This document shows positions 41,970-50,535 of a stretch of DNA of 64,000 nt, one piece after another. The stretch's first letter is position 1. Every line of letters begins with the position of its first letter. Below the pieces are notes generated by a model. It did not search any database and was not told where the DNA came from. It worked only from the letters and a program-made list of their open reading frames with translations. The stretch is from Saprospiraceae bacterium (GTDB taxonomy: Bacteria; Bacteroidota; Bacteroidia; Chitinophagales; Saprospiraceae), in NCBI GenBank assembly GCA_019638455.1, contig JAHBTU010000002.1, forward strand, positions 964,501-1,028,500, written 5' to 3'. The position numbers were made by a program, and so were the translations under genes.

Positions 41970-42413
41970 ATAAACTTTTATGCCCGCAAAAATCTGAATT
42001 ATACCCAGATTAAAAAGGATTTGAACCTGCCTATTGGCAAGGCGGGGATACCCCTGATTGATTTGTTTGATTTTCAAAGAATTGCAAGCGTCTTTCGTTC
42101 AAAACCACCTTGTCCGACTCTGCATTTAAGGGCTTGCCCGGCCAAGTGAAGCGGACGGGGGTAATTTGCGTTGACTATAAAAAGGAGGGTGTTGTAGCGC
42201 CCCTGCGCACTCTTGAAAACGCAACACCATTGCAAATGTCAGCTAGCCGACGGTGAGAAGCAGAGGGCGCGGAAAATTTAACATTGAGGAGAATGGTGGC
42301 ATGGCGTGCCTGCCGCCGCTTGCTTGCCAATCGGTGGCGGAAAATCTTGAAACGCCGCCGTGTGTTGGGTCTGCGCCAGAAATGGCGCGAGGGAAAAAAC
42401 TTCAGCCATGCTC
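41970..42413. other. Gene-free stretch
   Basis: About 440 bp. The left part is a dispersed repeat (41999-42110). The rest shows no coding frame or promoter box I can support. Confidence 0.6.
41999..42110 (-). repeat. Dispersed repeat (CAAATCCTTTTTAATCTGGG family), copy 1
   Basis: The reverse complement contains AGGTGGTTTTGAACGAA, then CTTGCAATTCTTTGAAAATC, and finally CAAATCCTTTTTAATCTGGG. The same three blocks in the same order are at 51619-51709. The present copy has about 20 extra bases in the middle. Confidence 0.75.
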
Positions 42414-43574
42414 TCAACGTTCCTCGAGTAGTTTTTCCAAATAATGCGTCTTGATGCCGAAACCCGCCTTCAACGCCGCTACTTTTTCCAAAGCCATTTC
42501 CTTCCGTTGTGGAGCGCCCGCAGTGGCGGCAATCATCACATTCTTAGCCGTGTGTTCGGTGGATATGAACTCAAACACCTGCGTTTTGTAGCCCTCGGCT
42601 TCGAGCAGGAGTGCGCGGATGCCGTCGGTCACGATTTCTGCCTGACGCTCTTCGAGTATGCCGTGCCGCAACACGGGAGCGAGTTCGTTGCGCGTGTGCA
42701 TCTCCTTGCGGATTTGTTTGTGGCAGCAAGGGGCCGCGACGATGATTTGGGCTTTGTTGCGGATGCCCGCTGCCAGCGCCAAGTCGGTGGCTGTGTCGCA
42801 AGCGTGCAGCGCGATGAGCATTTCCAGCCGTTCGGGGCGATAGTCGGCTATATCCTGCGAGATGAATCGAAGCCCCTCGAAACCAGCTGTTTGGGCGGTT
42901 TCGTTGCACAAGGCCACCAAGTTGGGGCGCAGCTCGATGCCTGTGATGTGTGGCGTTAGGAAAAGTTTGTTTTTCAAAAAGTCGTAGAGCGCAAAGGTCA
43001 GGTACCCTTTTCCCGAACCCATATCGGCGATGTGGGGGTCGGTGGGGAGCGGGCAATCGCGCAGCAGGCTGCCAATCACCTCAAGGTACTTGTTGATTTG
43101 ACGCCATTTGTCTTGCGCGTCGGAGCGAATTTGCCCTTGCGCGGTGGTGATGCCCAAGGCGTGTAGCCACGGAGCGGTGGGGTCGAGCACACGCAGTTTG
43201 GCGCGGTCGTGGGTGGTATCGGCGTTGTCCGTGTGTGTTGCTTTTTGGGAAGAAAAAGTAGGCTCGCCGCTTTTGGAAAAACTCAAATGGAAATCGCGAG
43301 CGGTGGTGAGCAAATCCGCGTTCAGGAAGGATGCCCCCAATAGATGTTCCAGTTGTCCGAGGGTTGCGTCTATGTCAAAGTTTTTGACCTCGTCGCGGGT
43401 TTTGTAACGAAAGGTGAAGGACACGAAAAGCCCTTTTTTCAAGGTCACGGGTCGGAGGTAGAGGTTTTTGAGGTGGGCAGGGGCTGCCGGGGTAGGCTTG
43501 CTCAGGGTGCATTTGAGCATGGAGCCTGCCTCGAATGCGGCTCGAAAAGCGGCGAGGAATTGGGAGCGTGGCAT
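42414..43574 (-). CDS. SAM-dependent methyltransferase (Methyltransf_32 / METTL25-like)
   Basis: 386 residues. An N-terminal region of about 170 residues precedes a Rossmann methyltransferase domain with ADMGSGKGYLTFALYDFL (SAM motif I) and the characteristic LIALHACDTATDLAL and VAAPCCHKQIR blocks. The HACDTATD and PCCHK pair is shared with the METTL25/GSTCD-type group. Bacterial members may modify RNA, but the target is not settled. It shares a transcript with the small membrane protein upstream (8 bp apart). Confidence 0.85.
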   Translation of the reverse strand: MPRSQFLAAFRAAFEAGSMLKCTLSKPTPAAPAHLKNLYLRPVTLKKGLFVSFTFRYKTRDEVKNFDIDATLGQLEHLLGASFLNADLLTTARDFHLSFSKSGEPTFSSQKATHTDNADTTHDRAKLRVLDPTAPWLHALGITTAQGQIRSDAQDKWRQINKYLEVIGSLLRDCPLPTDPHIADMGSGKGYLTFALYDFLKNKLFLTPHITGIELRPNLVALCNETAQTAGFEGLRFISQDIADYRPERLEMLIALHACDTATDLALAAGIRNKAQIIVAAPCCHKQIRKEMHTRNELAPVLRHGILEERQAEIVTDGIRALLLEAEGYKTQVFEFISTEHTAKNVMIAATAGAPQRKEMALEKVAALKAGFGIKTHYLEKLLEER

Positions 43575-43582
43575 GGGAGGGG

Positions 43583-44002
43583 TTATCTGTTCGCTTCGCG
43601 GCGCAATTGGGCGCGTCGGCGTAGTTCCTCTTCAATCACGCGCTGCGCGTATTCGAGCTCGCCCTTGCTCTCGAAGCGTTTTTTTTGCCAAAAAACGATA
43701 AAAAGAAAACCTGCGAAACACAAGGCTGCTGCTCCCAAGGTCGCAAAGGATGGCCACCGAAAACCCACGAAATGAAGCACCACAGCAAGCAGCGCCCAAC
43801 CGGCTCCCACTACTCCGACGAACATGGCTAACCGTTGGCGGCCTTTGAAGAGCGCGAGCCGACTGCGGGTGCGTGCATGGAGCTCCATCAGGTGCTCGGC
43901 CCCAAAATGCGTCGGCCCCAATTCGTCGAGCAGACGAAAGTCATCGCTGGCCTCGCGTTCGAGGCGCTCAAAAACGTCGGGCATTTGCGGGCGACGAAAC
44001 AT
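43583..44002 (-). CDS. Small membrane protein, 139 residues
   Basis: Two hydrophobic segments (LAMFVGVVGAGWALLAVVLH and FATLGAAALCFAGFLFIVFW) lie between a polar N-terminal half and a charged C-terminal helix (KGELEYAQRVIEEELRRRAQ) likely to be a short coiled coil. No family recognised. It precedes the methyltransferase by 8 bp in the same operon. Confidence 0.7.
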   Translation of the reverse strand: MFRRPQMPDVFERLEREASDDFRLLDELGPTHFGAEHLMELHARTRSRLALFKGRQRLAMFVGVVGAGWALLAVVLHFVGFRWPSFATLGAAALCFAGFLFIVFWQKKRFESKGELEYAQRVIEEELRRRAQLRREANR

Positions 44003-44272
44003 GGCAGTTACTTTTTTTCACAAGAACGAAAAAACAGGGACAAAGGTTGGCTGGACTGGAGCGGCGCGATGGATTTTGGCGGACAAAATTCAACTTTTTT
44101 TCAATGTGCGTTGGCAGCGCCTTTAAATTTATTTTGAGGTGCGTACTTTTCCCCGTCGTTCATTGCCTCTGTTTTTCTAAAACCTCTCAACCACTCTCAA
44201 TTTTCCACGAAAACCCCAGTTCCACCAATCACTAACACACCACCAATCACCAATTCCACAAATCAGTTTTGT

Positions 44273-45151
44273 ATGATAGCACACGACCCTAAATCGTGGC
44301 TTCCTGCCACTTACCGCTTTCAGCGCTCCGACACGCTGCGGAGGCTTTTCCCATGGATAATCGCTGTGTGCGTTTATTCGGCATTTGTCGCGTGGCTTGA
44401 GTTGGAGTATTGGAAGTTGAGCGAGGATAGCAACATCCGCAATATCTCCATGATGCACACGCTGCTGGGGTTCGTCATTTCTTTCGCGCTCGTTTTTCGC
44501 ACCAACACGGCCTACGAACGCTGGTGGGAAGGCCGCAAGCTGTGGGGCGCTTTGGTGAACAACAGCCGCAACCTTGCCATGAAACTCGCAGCTATGCTGC
44601 CCGAAGGGGATTCGGCTCGTGGCTATTTTCGCATCATGATTCCAGCCTATGCCACCGTTTTGAAAAACCACCTGCGCAGCAACGACACGCGCATCGAGCT
44701 GTTCGACCATTTGCCCGACGATGTTCGCCGCAAACTTGATGCGGACAAGCACATTCCCAATCAGGTGGCCGCCATGATGTTCAGGCAGGTCAGCAATCTG
44801 CACAAGGAGAAAAAAATCACGGGCGAGCAGATGCTCTTTCTCAATGCGGAGCTGCAGTCGTTCACGGATATCTGCGGGGCTTGCGAGCGCATCAAAAACA
44901 CGCCGATTCCATATTCTTACAGCACGTTCATCAAAAAATTCATCATCGTCTATGTCGCCACGCTTCCTTTTGGGTATGTGTTCAATTTGGGCTACTATGT
45001 GGTGCCTATGGTCGGGTTCATCTTTTATGTGCTGATTAGTTTGGAAATCATCGCCGAGGAAATCGAGGAGCCTTTTGGAGCGGACGAAAATGACTTGCCG
45101 CTGGGCCGGATGGCGCAGAGCATCCAAGCGCACATCCATGAGCTTATTTGA
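44273..45151 (+). CDS. Bestrophin family ion channel
   Basis: A 292-residue membrane protein with about four hydrophobic segments. Bestrophin-like motifs: LLGFVISFALVFRTNTAYERWWEGRKLWG (core AYERWWEGRKLWG), where Arg-Trp-Trp-Glu is the family mark, then NNSRNLA, CERIKNTPIPYSYSTFIK (pore-neck region) and IEEPFGADENDLPL at the C-terminus. Bacterial bestrophins form pentameric channels; KpBest conducts sodium. Function here is inferred from the family. Confidence 0.9.
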   Translation: MIAHDPKSWLPATYRFQRSDTLRRLFPWIIAVCVYSAFVAWLELEYWKLSEDSNIRNISMMHTLLGFVISFALVFRTNTAYERWWEGRKLWGALVNNSRNLAMKLAAMLPEGDSARGYFRIMIPAYATVLKNHLRSNDTRIELFDHLPDDVRRKLDADKHIPNQVAAMMFRQVSNLHKEKKITGEQMLFLNAELQSFTDICGACERIKNTPIPYSYSTFIKKFIIVYVATLPFGYVFNLGYYVVPMVGFIFYVLISLEIIAEEIEEPFGADENDLPLGRMAQSIQAHIHELI

Positions 45152-45187
45152 TGTGTATTCCGAGTTTTTACAGAGGATGTCTTGGTT

Positions 45188-45260
45188 GACAGGATTGACA
45201 AGATTTACAGGATTAGTCCCTTTTTTTAGGAAAAAACCTGCAAGTCTTGTCAATCCTGTC
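45188..45260. repeat. GACAGGATT-type hairpin repeat between convergent genes, copy 2
   Basis: Perfect 16-bp arms GACAGGATTGACAAGA and TCTTGTCAATCCTGTC, with a 41-nt loop that can pair further (ACAGG / CCTG). It lies between the convergent bestrophin and lipoprotein genes, the same setting as copy 1. Confidence 0.7.
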
Positions 45261-45286
45261 GAAATTTGAACTTGTGAGAGATGCCG

Positions 45287-46480
45287 CTACAAAATGGCTT
45301 TGTTGCGCCGCAATTCGTCCCTCAGGTTGGGTTTCAGCCGGTCAGCAGCCTGCACCAAGATATCTTCGTCGCGGGGAAATGGCATGGGCGCGTTGCCGAT
45401 GCGGCGTTTTGTTTGCTCGCTGAGTGCTCGCCGGTCGCCGGTGAAAGTGCTGGCGTAGTTTTCAAACAAAATTTCGGTGCCCATCTCGCGGGTGTCGAGC
45501 AGGGTGTTGCGATAGGCATCATAGATTTCCACTGTGCCGGTCAGCCGGGCTGCTTTTGTTTGATAGACCTCCAGCACATTCGCGTAGATGCACACTTTTC
45601 GGGGCACTTTGATGTCATTGCCGAGCGAGTCTTTTTTCACATTGCCCCTTTCGTCGAGTACATATTCCCAGCCGTCCTCTATTTCCTTTTCGTCGGTGTA
45701 GGCGCGTTCGTGGACGCGCTCTGGGCTGATGTCCACTTGACGGATTTTGAAAATTGCTTTGTAATCGTATTGAGCGCCGGGCTGTGCTTCAAAGAAAAAT
45801 GCCTTCCATTCGCTGTCCAAGTCGCGCTTGCTCATGGTCGTCACCCGCTCCACGAATGAGCGCGGCAGCATTTTGTCGGAGTGGTTTTTGACTTCAAAAA
45901 GGATGTACGAGGTGCCGAGGTCGCGGGCGCGTTCGCTCAGCTGCTCCGTGTCTTTGTAGTGTCGGAAGTATTTTGTCTGCAAATCCTGCAATTCGCGGAA
46001 AGCCTCGCGGGCGGCAAGGCGGTCGCCATTTTCGCCTCGGGCGAGCAGGGTCTTGGCGCGGCCATAGACATATTCTGCTGCTTTTTCGCGGCTTTCGCGC
46101 TCCAGCGTGGCGATGTCCACAAAGTCAAACCGGGCGCGGTAGCCGTCCTTCGACACGAGGGGGGTGAGGGGGCTGACCTTGCGCTGACGGGCCGCCATGT
46201 TGCGGTGGATGGCATTGATACGCTCCCAGTTTTCGGGTCGGCCACTGGCAGCGAGGCGCTCCGTGGTGGCGAGGTCGCGGGCTTGGGCTTTCTGAAAAGC
46301 CGCTTCCAACCCTTGCACGAGTTCGGTTTTTTTCTTCGATTTGCCGCGCAATTTGCCGACGCAAAATTCGATGGCGCCATCGTAGTCGCCGCTTTCGATG
46401 AATTTTTGTGCGGTGCGGCAGGAAGTCAGCAAAAAAGCCAACAGTAGGAATGAGACGAGTATGTGGGTCTTGGCAAACAT
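45287..46480 (-). CDS. Lipoprotein of unknown function, 397 residues
   Basis: Lipoprotein signal MFAKTHILVSFLLLAFLLTSC (lipobox LTSC). After it comes a short TPR-like piece (AQKFIESGDYDGAIEFCVGK), then a long helical region and, from about residue 220, beta-rich stretches (KVCIYANVLEVYQTKAARLTGTVEI in part). I do not recognise a family. Codon pattern and the clear lipobox support a real gene. It is divergent from murQ. Confidence 0.8.
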   Translation of the reverse strand: MFAKTHILVSFLLLAFLLTSCRTAQKFIESGDYDGAIEFCVGKLRGKSKKKTELVQGLEAAFQKAQARDLATTERLAASGRPENWERINAIHRNMAARQRKVSPLTPLVSKDGYRARFDFVDIATLERESREKAAEYVYGRAKTLLARGENGDRLAAREAFRELQDLQTKYFRHYKDTEQLSERARDLGTSYILFEVKNHSDKMLPRSFVERVTTMSKRDLDSEWKAFFFEAQPGAQYDYKAIFKIRQVDISPERVHERAYTDEKEIEDGWEYVLDERGNVKKDSLGNDIKVPRKVCIYANVLEVYQTKAARLTGTVEIYDAYRNTLLDTREMGTEILFENYASTFTGDRRALSEQTKRRIGNAPMPFPRDEDILVQAADRLKPNLRDELRRNKAIL

Positions 46481-46631
46481 GATTTTTTCATTTTTGTGAC
46501 TGCTTTCAAAAATCTGCCTGAAAGGTGCAGGGCTTTCTTATCTCGCGTCTTTTAAAAGATGTTAGGGCTTTTGCAAAGTTTGTTAAAATCCAAAACAGCT
46601 TGCAAACGCTTGTAAATCAACTTTTAAATAC

Positions 46632-47438
46632 ATGGAAAAGGTAACTGAGAGTGCTTCAAAATACCGCCATCTGGAAAAAATGAGTGTGCGCGAATTGCTG
46701 CTCAACATCAATGCGGAAGACCAGCTCGTTCCTTTGGCGGTGGCGCAGGCCATTCCTCAGATAGAGGCGTTGGTGGAGGCCATCGTGCCGAAAATGCGCG
46801 AGGGAGGGCGCCTGTTTTATATCGGTGCCGGCACTAGTGGGCGGCTCGGTGTGGTGGATGCCTCAGAGATTCCGCCCACATTCGGAGCGCCCCCTGAGTG
46901 GGTTGTGGGTCTCATAGCGGGGGGGGACTCGGCCATCCGAAAGGCTGTGGAGGGCGCGGAGGACAGCGAGACGCAGGCTTGGCAGGATTTGAAAATATGG
47001 CAAGTGGATGAGCTGGACACCGTGGTGGGTATCGCTGCTTCAGGCACCACCCCTTATGTGATTCATGGCCTTAGGGCTTGTCGGGAGCGGGGTATCGCCA
47101 CGGGCTGCATCACTTGCAACCCCGGCACGCCGCTGTTGGCCGAAGCCGATTTCCCCGTGCTTGCGGTCGTGGGGCCGGAGTTCGTGACGGGCAGCACGCG
47201 CATGAAGGCGGGTACCGCACAAAAGTTGATTCTGAACATGATTTCCACTGCCGTCATGATTCGACTTGGGCGGGTGCAGGACAACAAAATGGTGGATATG
47301 CAACTCTCCAACAACAAGTTGGTGGACAGGGGCACGAAGATGATAGTGCAAGCCACTGGCTTAAGCTACGAGGCTGCCCAAAAGTTGCTGGTGCGCTTCG
47401 GAAGTGTGCGTGCGGCGTTGAGTGCTTATGGGTCTTGA
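46632..47438 (+). CDS. murQ: N-acetylmuramic acid 6-phosphate etherase
   Basis: A 268-residue cytoplasmic SIS-domain lyase that cleaves the lactyl ether of MurNAc-6-P to give GlcNAc-6-P and D-lactate in cell-wall recycling. Signatures: GGRLFYIGAGTSGRLGVVDASE (core IGAGTSGRLGV), EIPPTFG, VVGIAASGTTPYVI and GPEFVTGSTRMKAGTAQK. The last is the family's most conserved block, near residue 186. Length fits MurQ. Presence of MurQ indicates that this organism recycles or scavenges MurNAc. No kinase or transporter for MurNAc is adjacent. Confidence 0.94.
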   Translation: MEKVTESASKYRHLEKMSVRELLLNINAEDQLVPLAVAQAIPQIEALVEAIVPKMREGGRLFYIGAGTSGRLGVVDASEIPPTFGAPPEWVVGLIAGGDSAIRKAVEGAEDSETQAWQDLKIWQVDELDTVVGIAASGTTPYVIHGLRACRERGIATGCITCNPGTPLLAEADFPVLAVVGPEFVTGSTRMKAGTAQKLILNMISTAVMIRLGRVQDNKMVDMQLSNNKLVDRGTKMIVQATGLSYEAAQKLLVRFGSVRAALSAYGS

Positions 47439-47481
47439 TTGCATGGGCGGGGTTTTTCGCTTCTTCATTTGGCGGCTCCAT

Positions 47482-48819
47482 TCACGGGGCATTGACCGAG
47501 CGCGGCACGAGTTCCTCAAGCCTCATGCCGCGAGAGCCTTTTATCAAAATCAGGGCATCGTCGAATCGTTGTTGCGCGAACCAGTCCTTTGCTGCGGCGG
47601 TATCGGCAAAATGGATGGCTCCGTGTTTTTGAAAATGGGTGCGGCCAAATTCGGGGCCTACCAACACTAGTACATCGGGACGCTGGCGAGCAGCGAAGCG
47701 CACGATGGCTTCATGTTCTTTTAGGCTTTCCTCGCCCAATTCAAGCATATCGCCGAGAATTGCTACCTTCTGTTTGGCCGGGATGGCTTTCAGGCTTTCC
47801 ATTGCTGGCCTCATGCTTGAGGGGTTTGCGTTGTAAGCATCCAGCAGAATAGTGTTGTTGCCATATTGGAGAAGTTGGGAGCGGTTGTTGGCAGGTTTGT
47901 AGCTTTCGAGGGCAGTTTTGATTTTTTCTGCCGGGACTTTGAAATAAATGCCAAGCGCGATGGCAGTCATCACATTGTTGAAGTTGTGATGGCCCACGAG
48001 CTGTGTCTGAATTTCCACCACATGGTCAGATTCATCGGATAGAAACGCTGCTCGTATGAAAGGGGCTTCTTCCACGAGCATCACTCGAATCGTCTCTTTA
48101 TCATCGCCGGGGACAAGTGCTTCCGTTCGGGTGTACTGGATGCGTCGGCGATGGTGTCGTGTCATGGAAGAGAGGTATTTTTCAGATTGGTTGACGAATA
48201 CCCATCCATTGTGCCGAGCGAGGTAGCGATAGAGTTCGCCTTCGGCTTTTTTCACGCCTTCAAGGCTGCCAAACCCCTCCAAATGCTCTTTCCCGATATT
48301 GGTCAACAACCCGTGTGTGGGGCGGGCGATTTCGCAGAGTTGAGCGATGTCGCCGGGTTGGTTCGTTCCCATTTCGAGCACGGCCACTTCCGTGTCGTCG
48401 GGCATGGCCAGGAGGGTAAGTGGCACACCGATGTGGTTGTTGAAATTGCCTTTGGTATAATGACACGGGTAGTGGTTGGACAACACCGCCGCTATCAATT
48501 CTTTGGTGGTCGTTTTTCCGTTGGAGCCTCCAATGGCGATAACAGGGATATCGAACTGGCGACGGTGATGGGTGGCTAAGTCTTGGAGCGAATGCAGTAC
48601 GTTTGTCACGAGCAAGCAATTGCTGCTTTTTGCGTAAGCCGGGTCGTCTATTACGGCATACGCTGCGCCTTGTTCCAATGCCTGTGGTGCAAACTTGTTG
48701 CCGTCGAAGTTGTCGCCTTTCAGCGAAAAAAAGAGGCAACCGGGCGTGAGTTGCCGAGTGTCGGTGCAGACGACGGGATGTTGTCTGTATATGACGTAAA
48801 GCTCTTGTAATGAAAGCAT
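47482..48819 (-). CDS. murF: UDP-MurNAc-tripeptide--D-Ala-D-Ala ligase (MurF)
   Basis: A 445-residue Mur ligase that adds D-Ala-D-Ala to UDP-MurNAc-tripeptide. Visible features: N-terminal CTDTRQLTPGCLFFSLKG domain, P-loop AIGGSNGKTTTKE (95-106), Mur-ligase middle block NFNNHIGVPLTLL, EMGTNQPGDI, TNIGKEHLEGFG, and in the C-terminal domain LLDAYNANPSSM and LGDMLELGEES. gldJ lies just upstream, an arrangement also known from other Bacteroidota. A promoter box 8 nt before the ATG means it need not depend on the gldJ transcript, and a terminator lies between them. Confidence 0.95.
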   Translation of the reverse strand: MLSLQELYVIYRQHPVVCTDTRQLTPGCLFFSLKGDNFDGNKFAPQALEQGAAYAVIDDPAYAKSSNCLLVTNVLHSLQDLATHHRRQFDIPVIAIGGSNGKTTTKELIAAVLSNHYPCHYTKGNFNNHIGVPLTLLAMPDDTEVAVLEMGTNQPGDIAQLCEIARPTHGLLTNIGKEHLEGFGSLEGVKKAEGELYRYLARHNGWVFVNQSEKYLSSMTRHHRRRIQYTRTEALVPGDDKETIRVMLVEEAPFIRAAFLSDESDHVVEIQTQLVGHHNFNNVMTAIALGIYFKVPAEKIKTALESYKPANNRSQLLQYGNNTILLDAYNANPSSMRPAMESLKAIPAKQKVAILGDMLELGEESLKEHEAIVRFAARQRPDVLVLVGPEFGRTHFQKHGAIHFADTAAAKDWFAQQRFDDALILIKGSRGMRLEELVPRSVNAP

Positions 48820-48827
48820 AAGAAGGG

Positions 48828-48835
48828 CAAAAATA
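48828..48835 (-). promoter_or_regulatory. -7 box (TATTTTTG) 8 nt before murF
   Basis: TAnnTTTG match between the gldJ terminator and the murF ATG. It implies an almost leaderless murF transcript. Confidence 0.45.
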
Positions 48836-48869
48836 GGTGAATCGCCCGAAGTGTCGCGCCTAAAAAAAA

Positions 48870-48900
48870 TGAGCCATTCCGAACACTGCGGAATGACTCA
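48870..48900 (-). terminator. Intrinsic terminator of gldJ
   Basis: Stem TGAGCCATTCCG / CGGAATGACTCA (one mismatch), 7-nt loop. Followed on the minus strand by a run of eight T. Confidence 0.75.
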
Positions 48901-48936
48901 TGCGAAACAATAAGGATTGGTAGCACCCTACAAAGC

Positions 48937-50439
48937 CTAGTAGCGGCGTTTCACCTTTTTCTTCTTTGTTTTGAATTCGTTGCCCTTTTCATCGTTACCG
49001 ATGGGGTTGCCCGTTCGTGTCATGGCACAGCGGAAGCCAACAGTACGGCTGGCTTTGTCCTCTTCAAGGAAACGGCGAGCACCCGGCGAGAGCCAGAATG
49101 CGCGGTCGGCCCAAGAGCCTCCTTTGATAACGCGAGCCTTGTCGCTGATGAGGGTGCTGATACCGTAGCGATATTCCACCTGCGATTCTTTGTCGCCATC
49201 GAGGTAGTTGTACACTTCGGGGCGTTTGTAGTTGTCGCGCAGGGCGGTGGTGGTGGTGTCCATCAGTTCATAAATCAAGCGTCCCAAGCTGTCTTTGGTG
49301 ACAGGCTGTCCCGTTTCCGGGTCGAGTTGTTTGGTCATGAAGATGTTGCCGCGATATGGGTTAAGGTCGTGGTTGGCCACATCCTCCAAGTCGGAAGAAG
49401 TCATCGGACGATAGAGGTCGGCAGTCCATTCGTTCACGTTGCCAGCCATGTTGTAGAGACCGTAGTCGTTGGGCCAGTTGTCGCGTACTTTGGATGGGAA
49501 GAACGATTTGTCGTTCAAGGCGCCGGCCATACCGCCATAGTCACCACCGCTGCGCTTGTAGTTGGCAAGCATGGCACCTTGGTATCTGTTGCGCTTCTGA
49601 TAGCGCACGGTGTTGCCGTCCCAAGGATAGATGCGGCGGTCGGTGATAAGTTCGTCCTTGCTGTTTGCTTGCTTGCCGATGAGCGAGAGGGCTGCGTATT
49701 CCCATTCGGCCTCTGTCGGGAGGCGGTATGCGGGCAGCAGGATACCGTCTTCGAGGCGCACGCCGCGCTCGCCGCCTGTGCGGCGGTCTGGCAGGTTTTT
49801 GCGGACGGCTGGCTCATATTGGCCCACCAGATAAGATTCTGTGTTGAAGTTGTTTTCGTTCTTTTGGTCGGGTGTGGGGTCAATGATACCGCGCTCGATG
49901 AGAATCATCTCGTTCACGCGGTCAGTACGCCATTTGCAGAATTCGTTGGCTTGGTGCCAGTTGACGCCCACGACGGGATAATCGTCGTAAGCAGGGTGGC
50001 GGAAGTAGGTCTCCACCATTGGCTCGTTGTAGGCCAATTCGTCGCGCCACACGAGGGTGTCGGGCAGGGCGCGTTTCCAGACTTCTGGATAGGTTTCGCC
50101 AAACACGCGGTCCACCCAGTAAAGGTATTCGCGGTAGTCAATGTTGGCAATTTCGGTTTCGTCCATGTAGAACGAAGAGACCGTCACGCGGCGAGCCACG
50201 TTGTTCCATTCGTAAGTAGCATCTTGGTCGGTGATGCCCATCGTGAAGGTGCCGCCTTCGATAAGGACGAGGTTCGGACCCGTGGCTTGGCCAGGGGTTT
50301 TCACTTTTTCAAAGCCACCCCACTTCTGGTCGTTGTACTTCCAACCGGTAGAGGAGGAACGCTCGGTTTTTTTACCGCAGCTAGCCAGCAGGAAGATGAG
50401 CAGGACAAAGCTTAACCCGTGAATGAGTGTTTTTTTCAT
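48937..50439 (-). CDS. gldJ: Gliding motility lipoprotein GldJ
   Basis: A 500-residue lipoprotein (MKKTLIHGLSFVLLIFLLASC, Cys21) with a formylglycine-generating-enzyme/sulfatase-modifying fold: LVLIEGGTFTMG, then YPVVGVNWHQANEFCKWR, LPTEAEWEYAAL, NMAGNVNEWTADLY and VIKGGSWADRAFWLSPGARR. The fold is structural; oxidase Cys residues are not expected. In Flavobacterium, GldJ is needed for gliding and for stability of type IX secretion core proteins. The C-terminal tail is very basic (KTKKKKVKRRY). murF downstream supports the assignment. Confidence 0.92.
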   Translation of the reverse strand: MKKTLIHGLSFVLLIFLLASCGKKTERSSSTGWKYNDQKWGGFEKVKTPGQATGPNLVLIEGGTFTMGITDQDATYEWNNVARRVTVSSFYMDETEIANIDYREYLYWVDRVFGETYPEVWKRALPDTLVWRDELAYNEPMVETYFRHPAYDDYPVVGVNWHQANEFCKWRTDRVNEMILIERGIIDPTPDQKNENNFNTESYLVGQYEPAVRKNLPDRRTGGERGVRLEDGILLPAYRLPTEAEWEYAALSLIGKQANSKDELITDRRIYPWDGNTVRYQKRNRYQGAMLANYKRSGGDYGGMAGALNDKSFFPSKVRDNWPNDYGLYNMAGNVNEWTADLYRPMTSSDLEDVANHDLNPYRGNIFMTKQLDPETGQPVTKDSLGRLIYELMDTTTTALRDNYKRPEVYNYLDGDKESQVEYRYGISTLISDKARVIKGGSWADRAFWLSPGARRFLEEDKASRTVGFRCAMTRTGNPIGNDEKGNEFKTKKKKVKRRY

Positions 50440-50470
50440 TATTAAAATACAGGTTTAGAAAATTGAGCAG

Positions 50471-50478
50471 CAAATGTA
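50471..50478 (-). promoter_or_regulatory. Bacteroidota -7 box (TACATTTG) of gldJ
   Basis: TAnnTTTG match, 31 nt upstream of the gldJ ATG. Confidence 0.5.
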
Positions 50479-50535
50479 GGCAAATAAAACATTTCAGAAT
50501 TCCGGGCTTTCAAAATTTAACGAAAGCGGTTGGGT

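Noticed and set aside
42016..42030. A T-loop-like GGTTCAAATCC on the minus strand, hinting at a tRNA
   Set aside because: The bases on either side do not form a T stem, no acceptor or anticodon arm fits, and the same sequence is part of a dispersed repeat also present at 51.7 kb.
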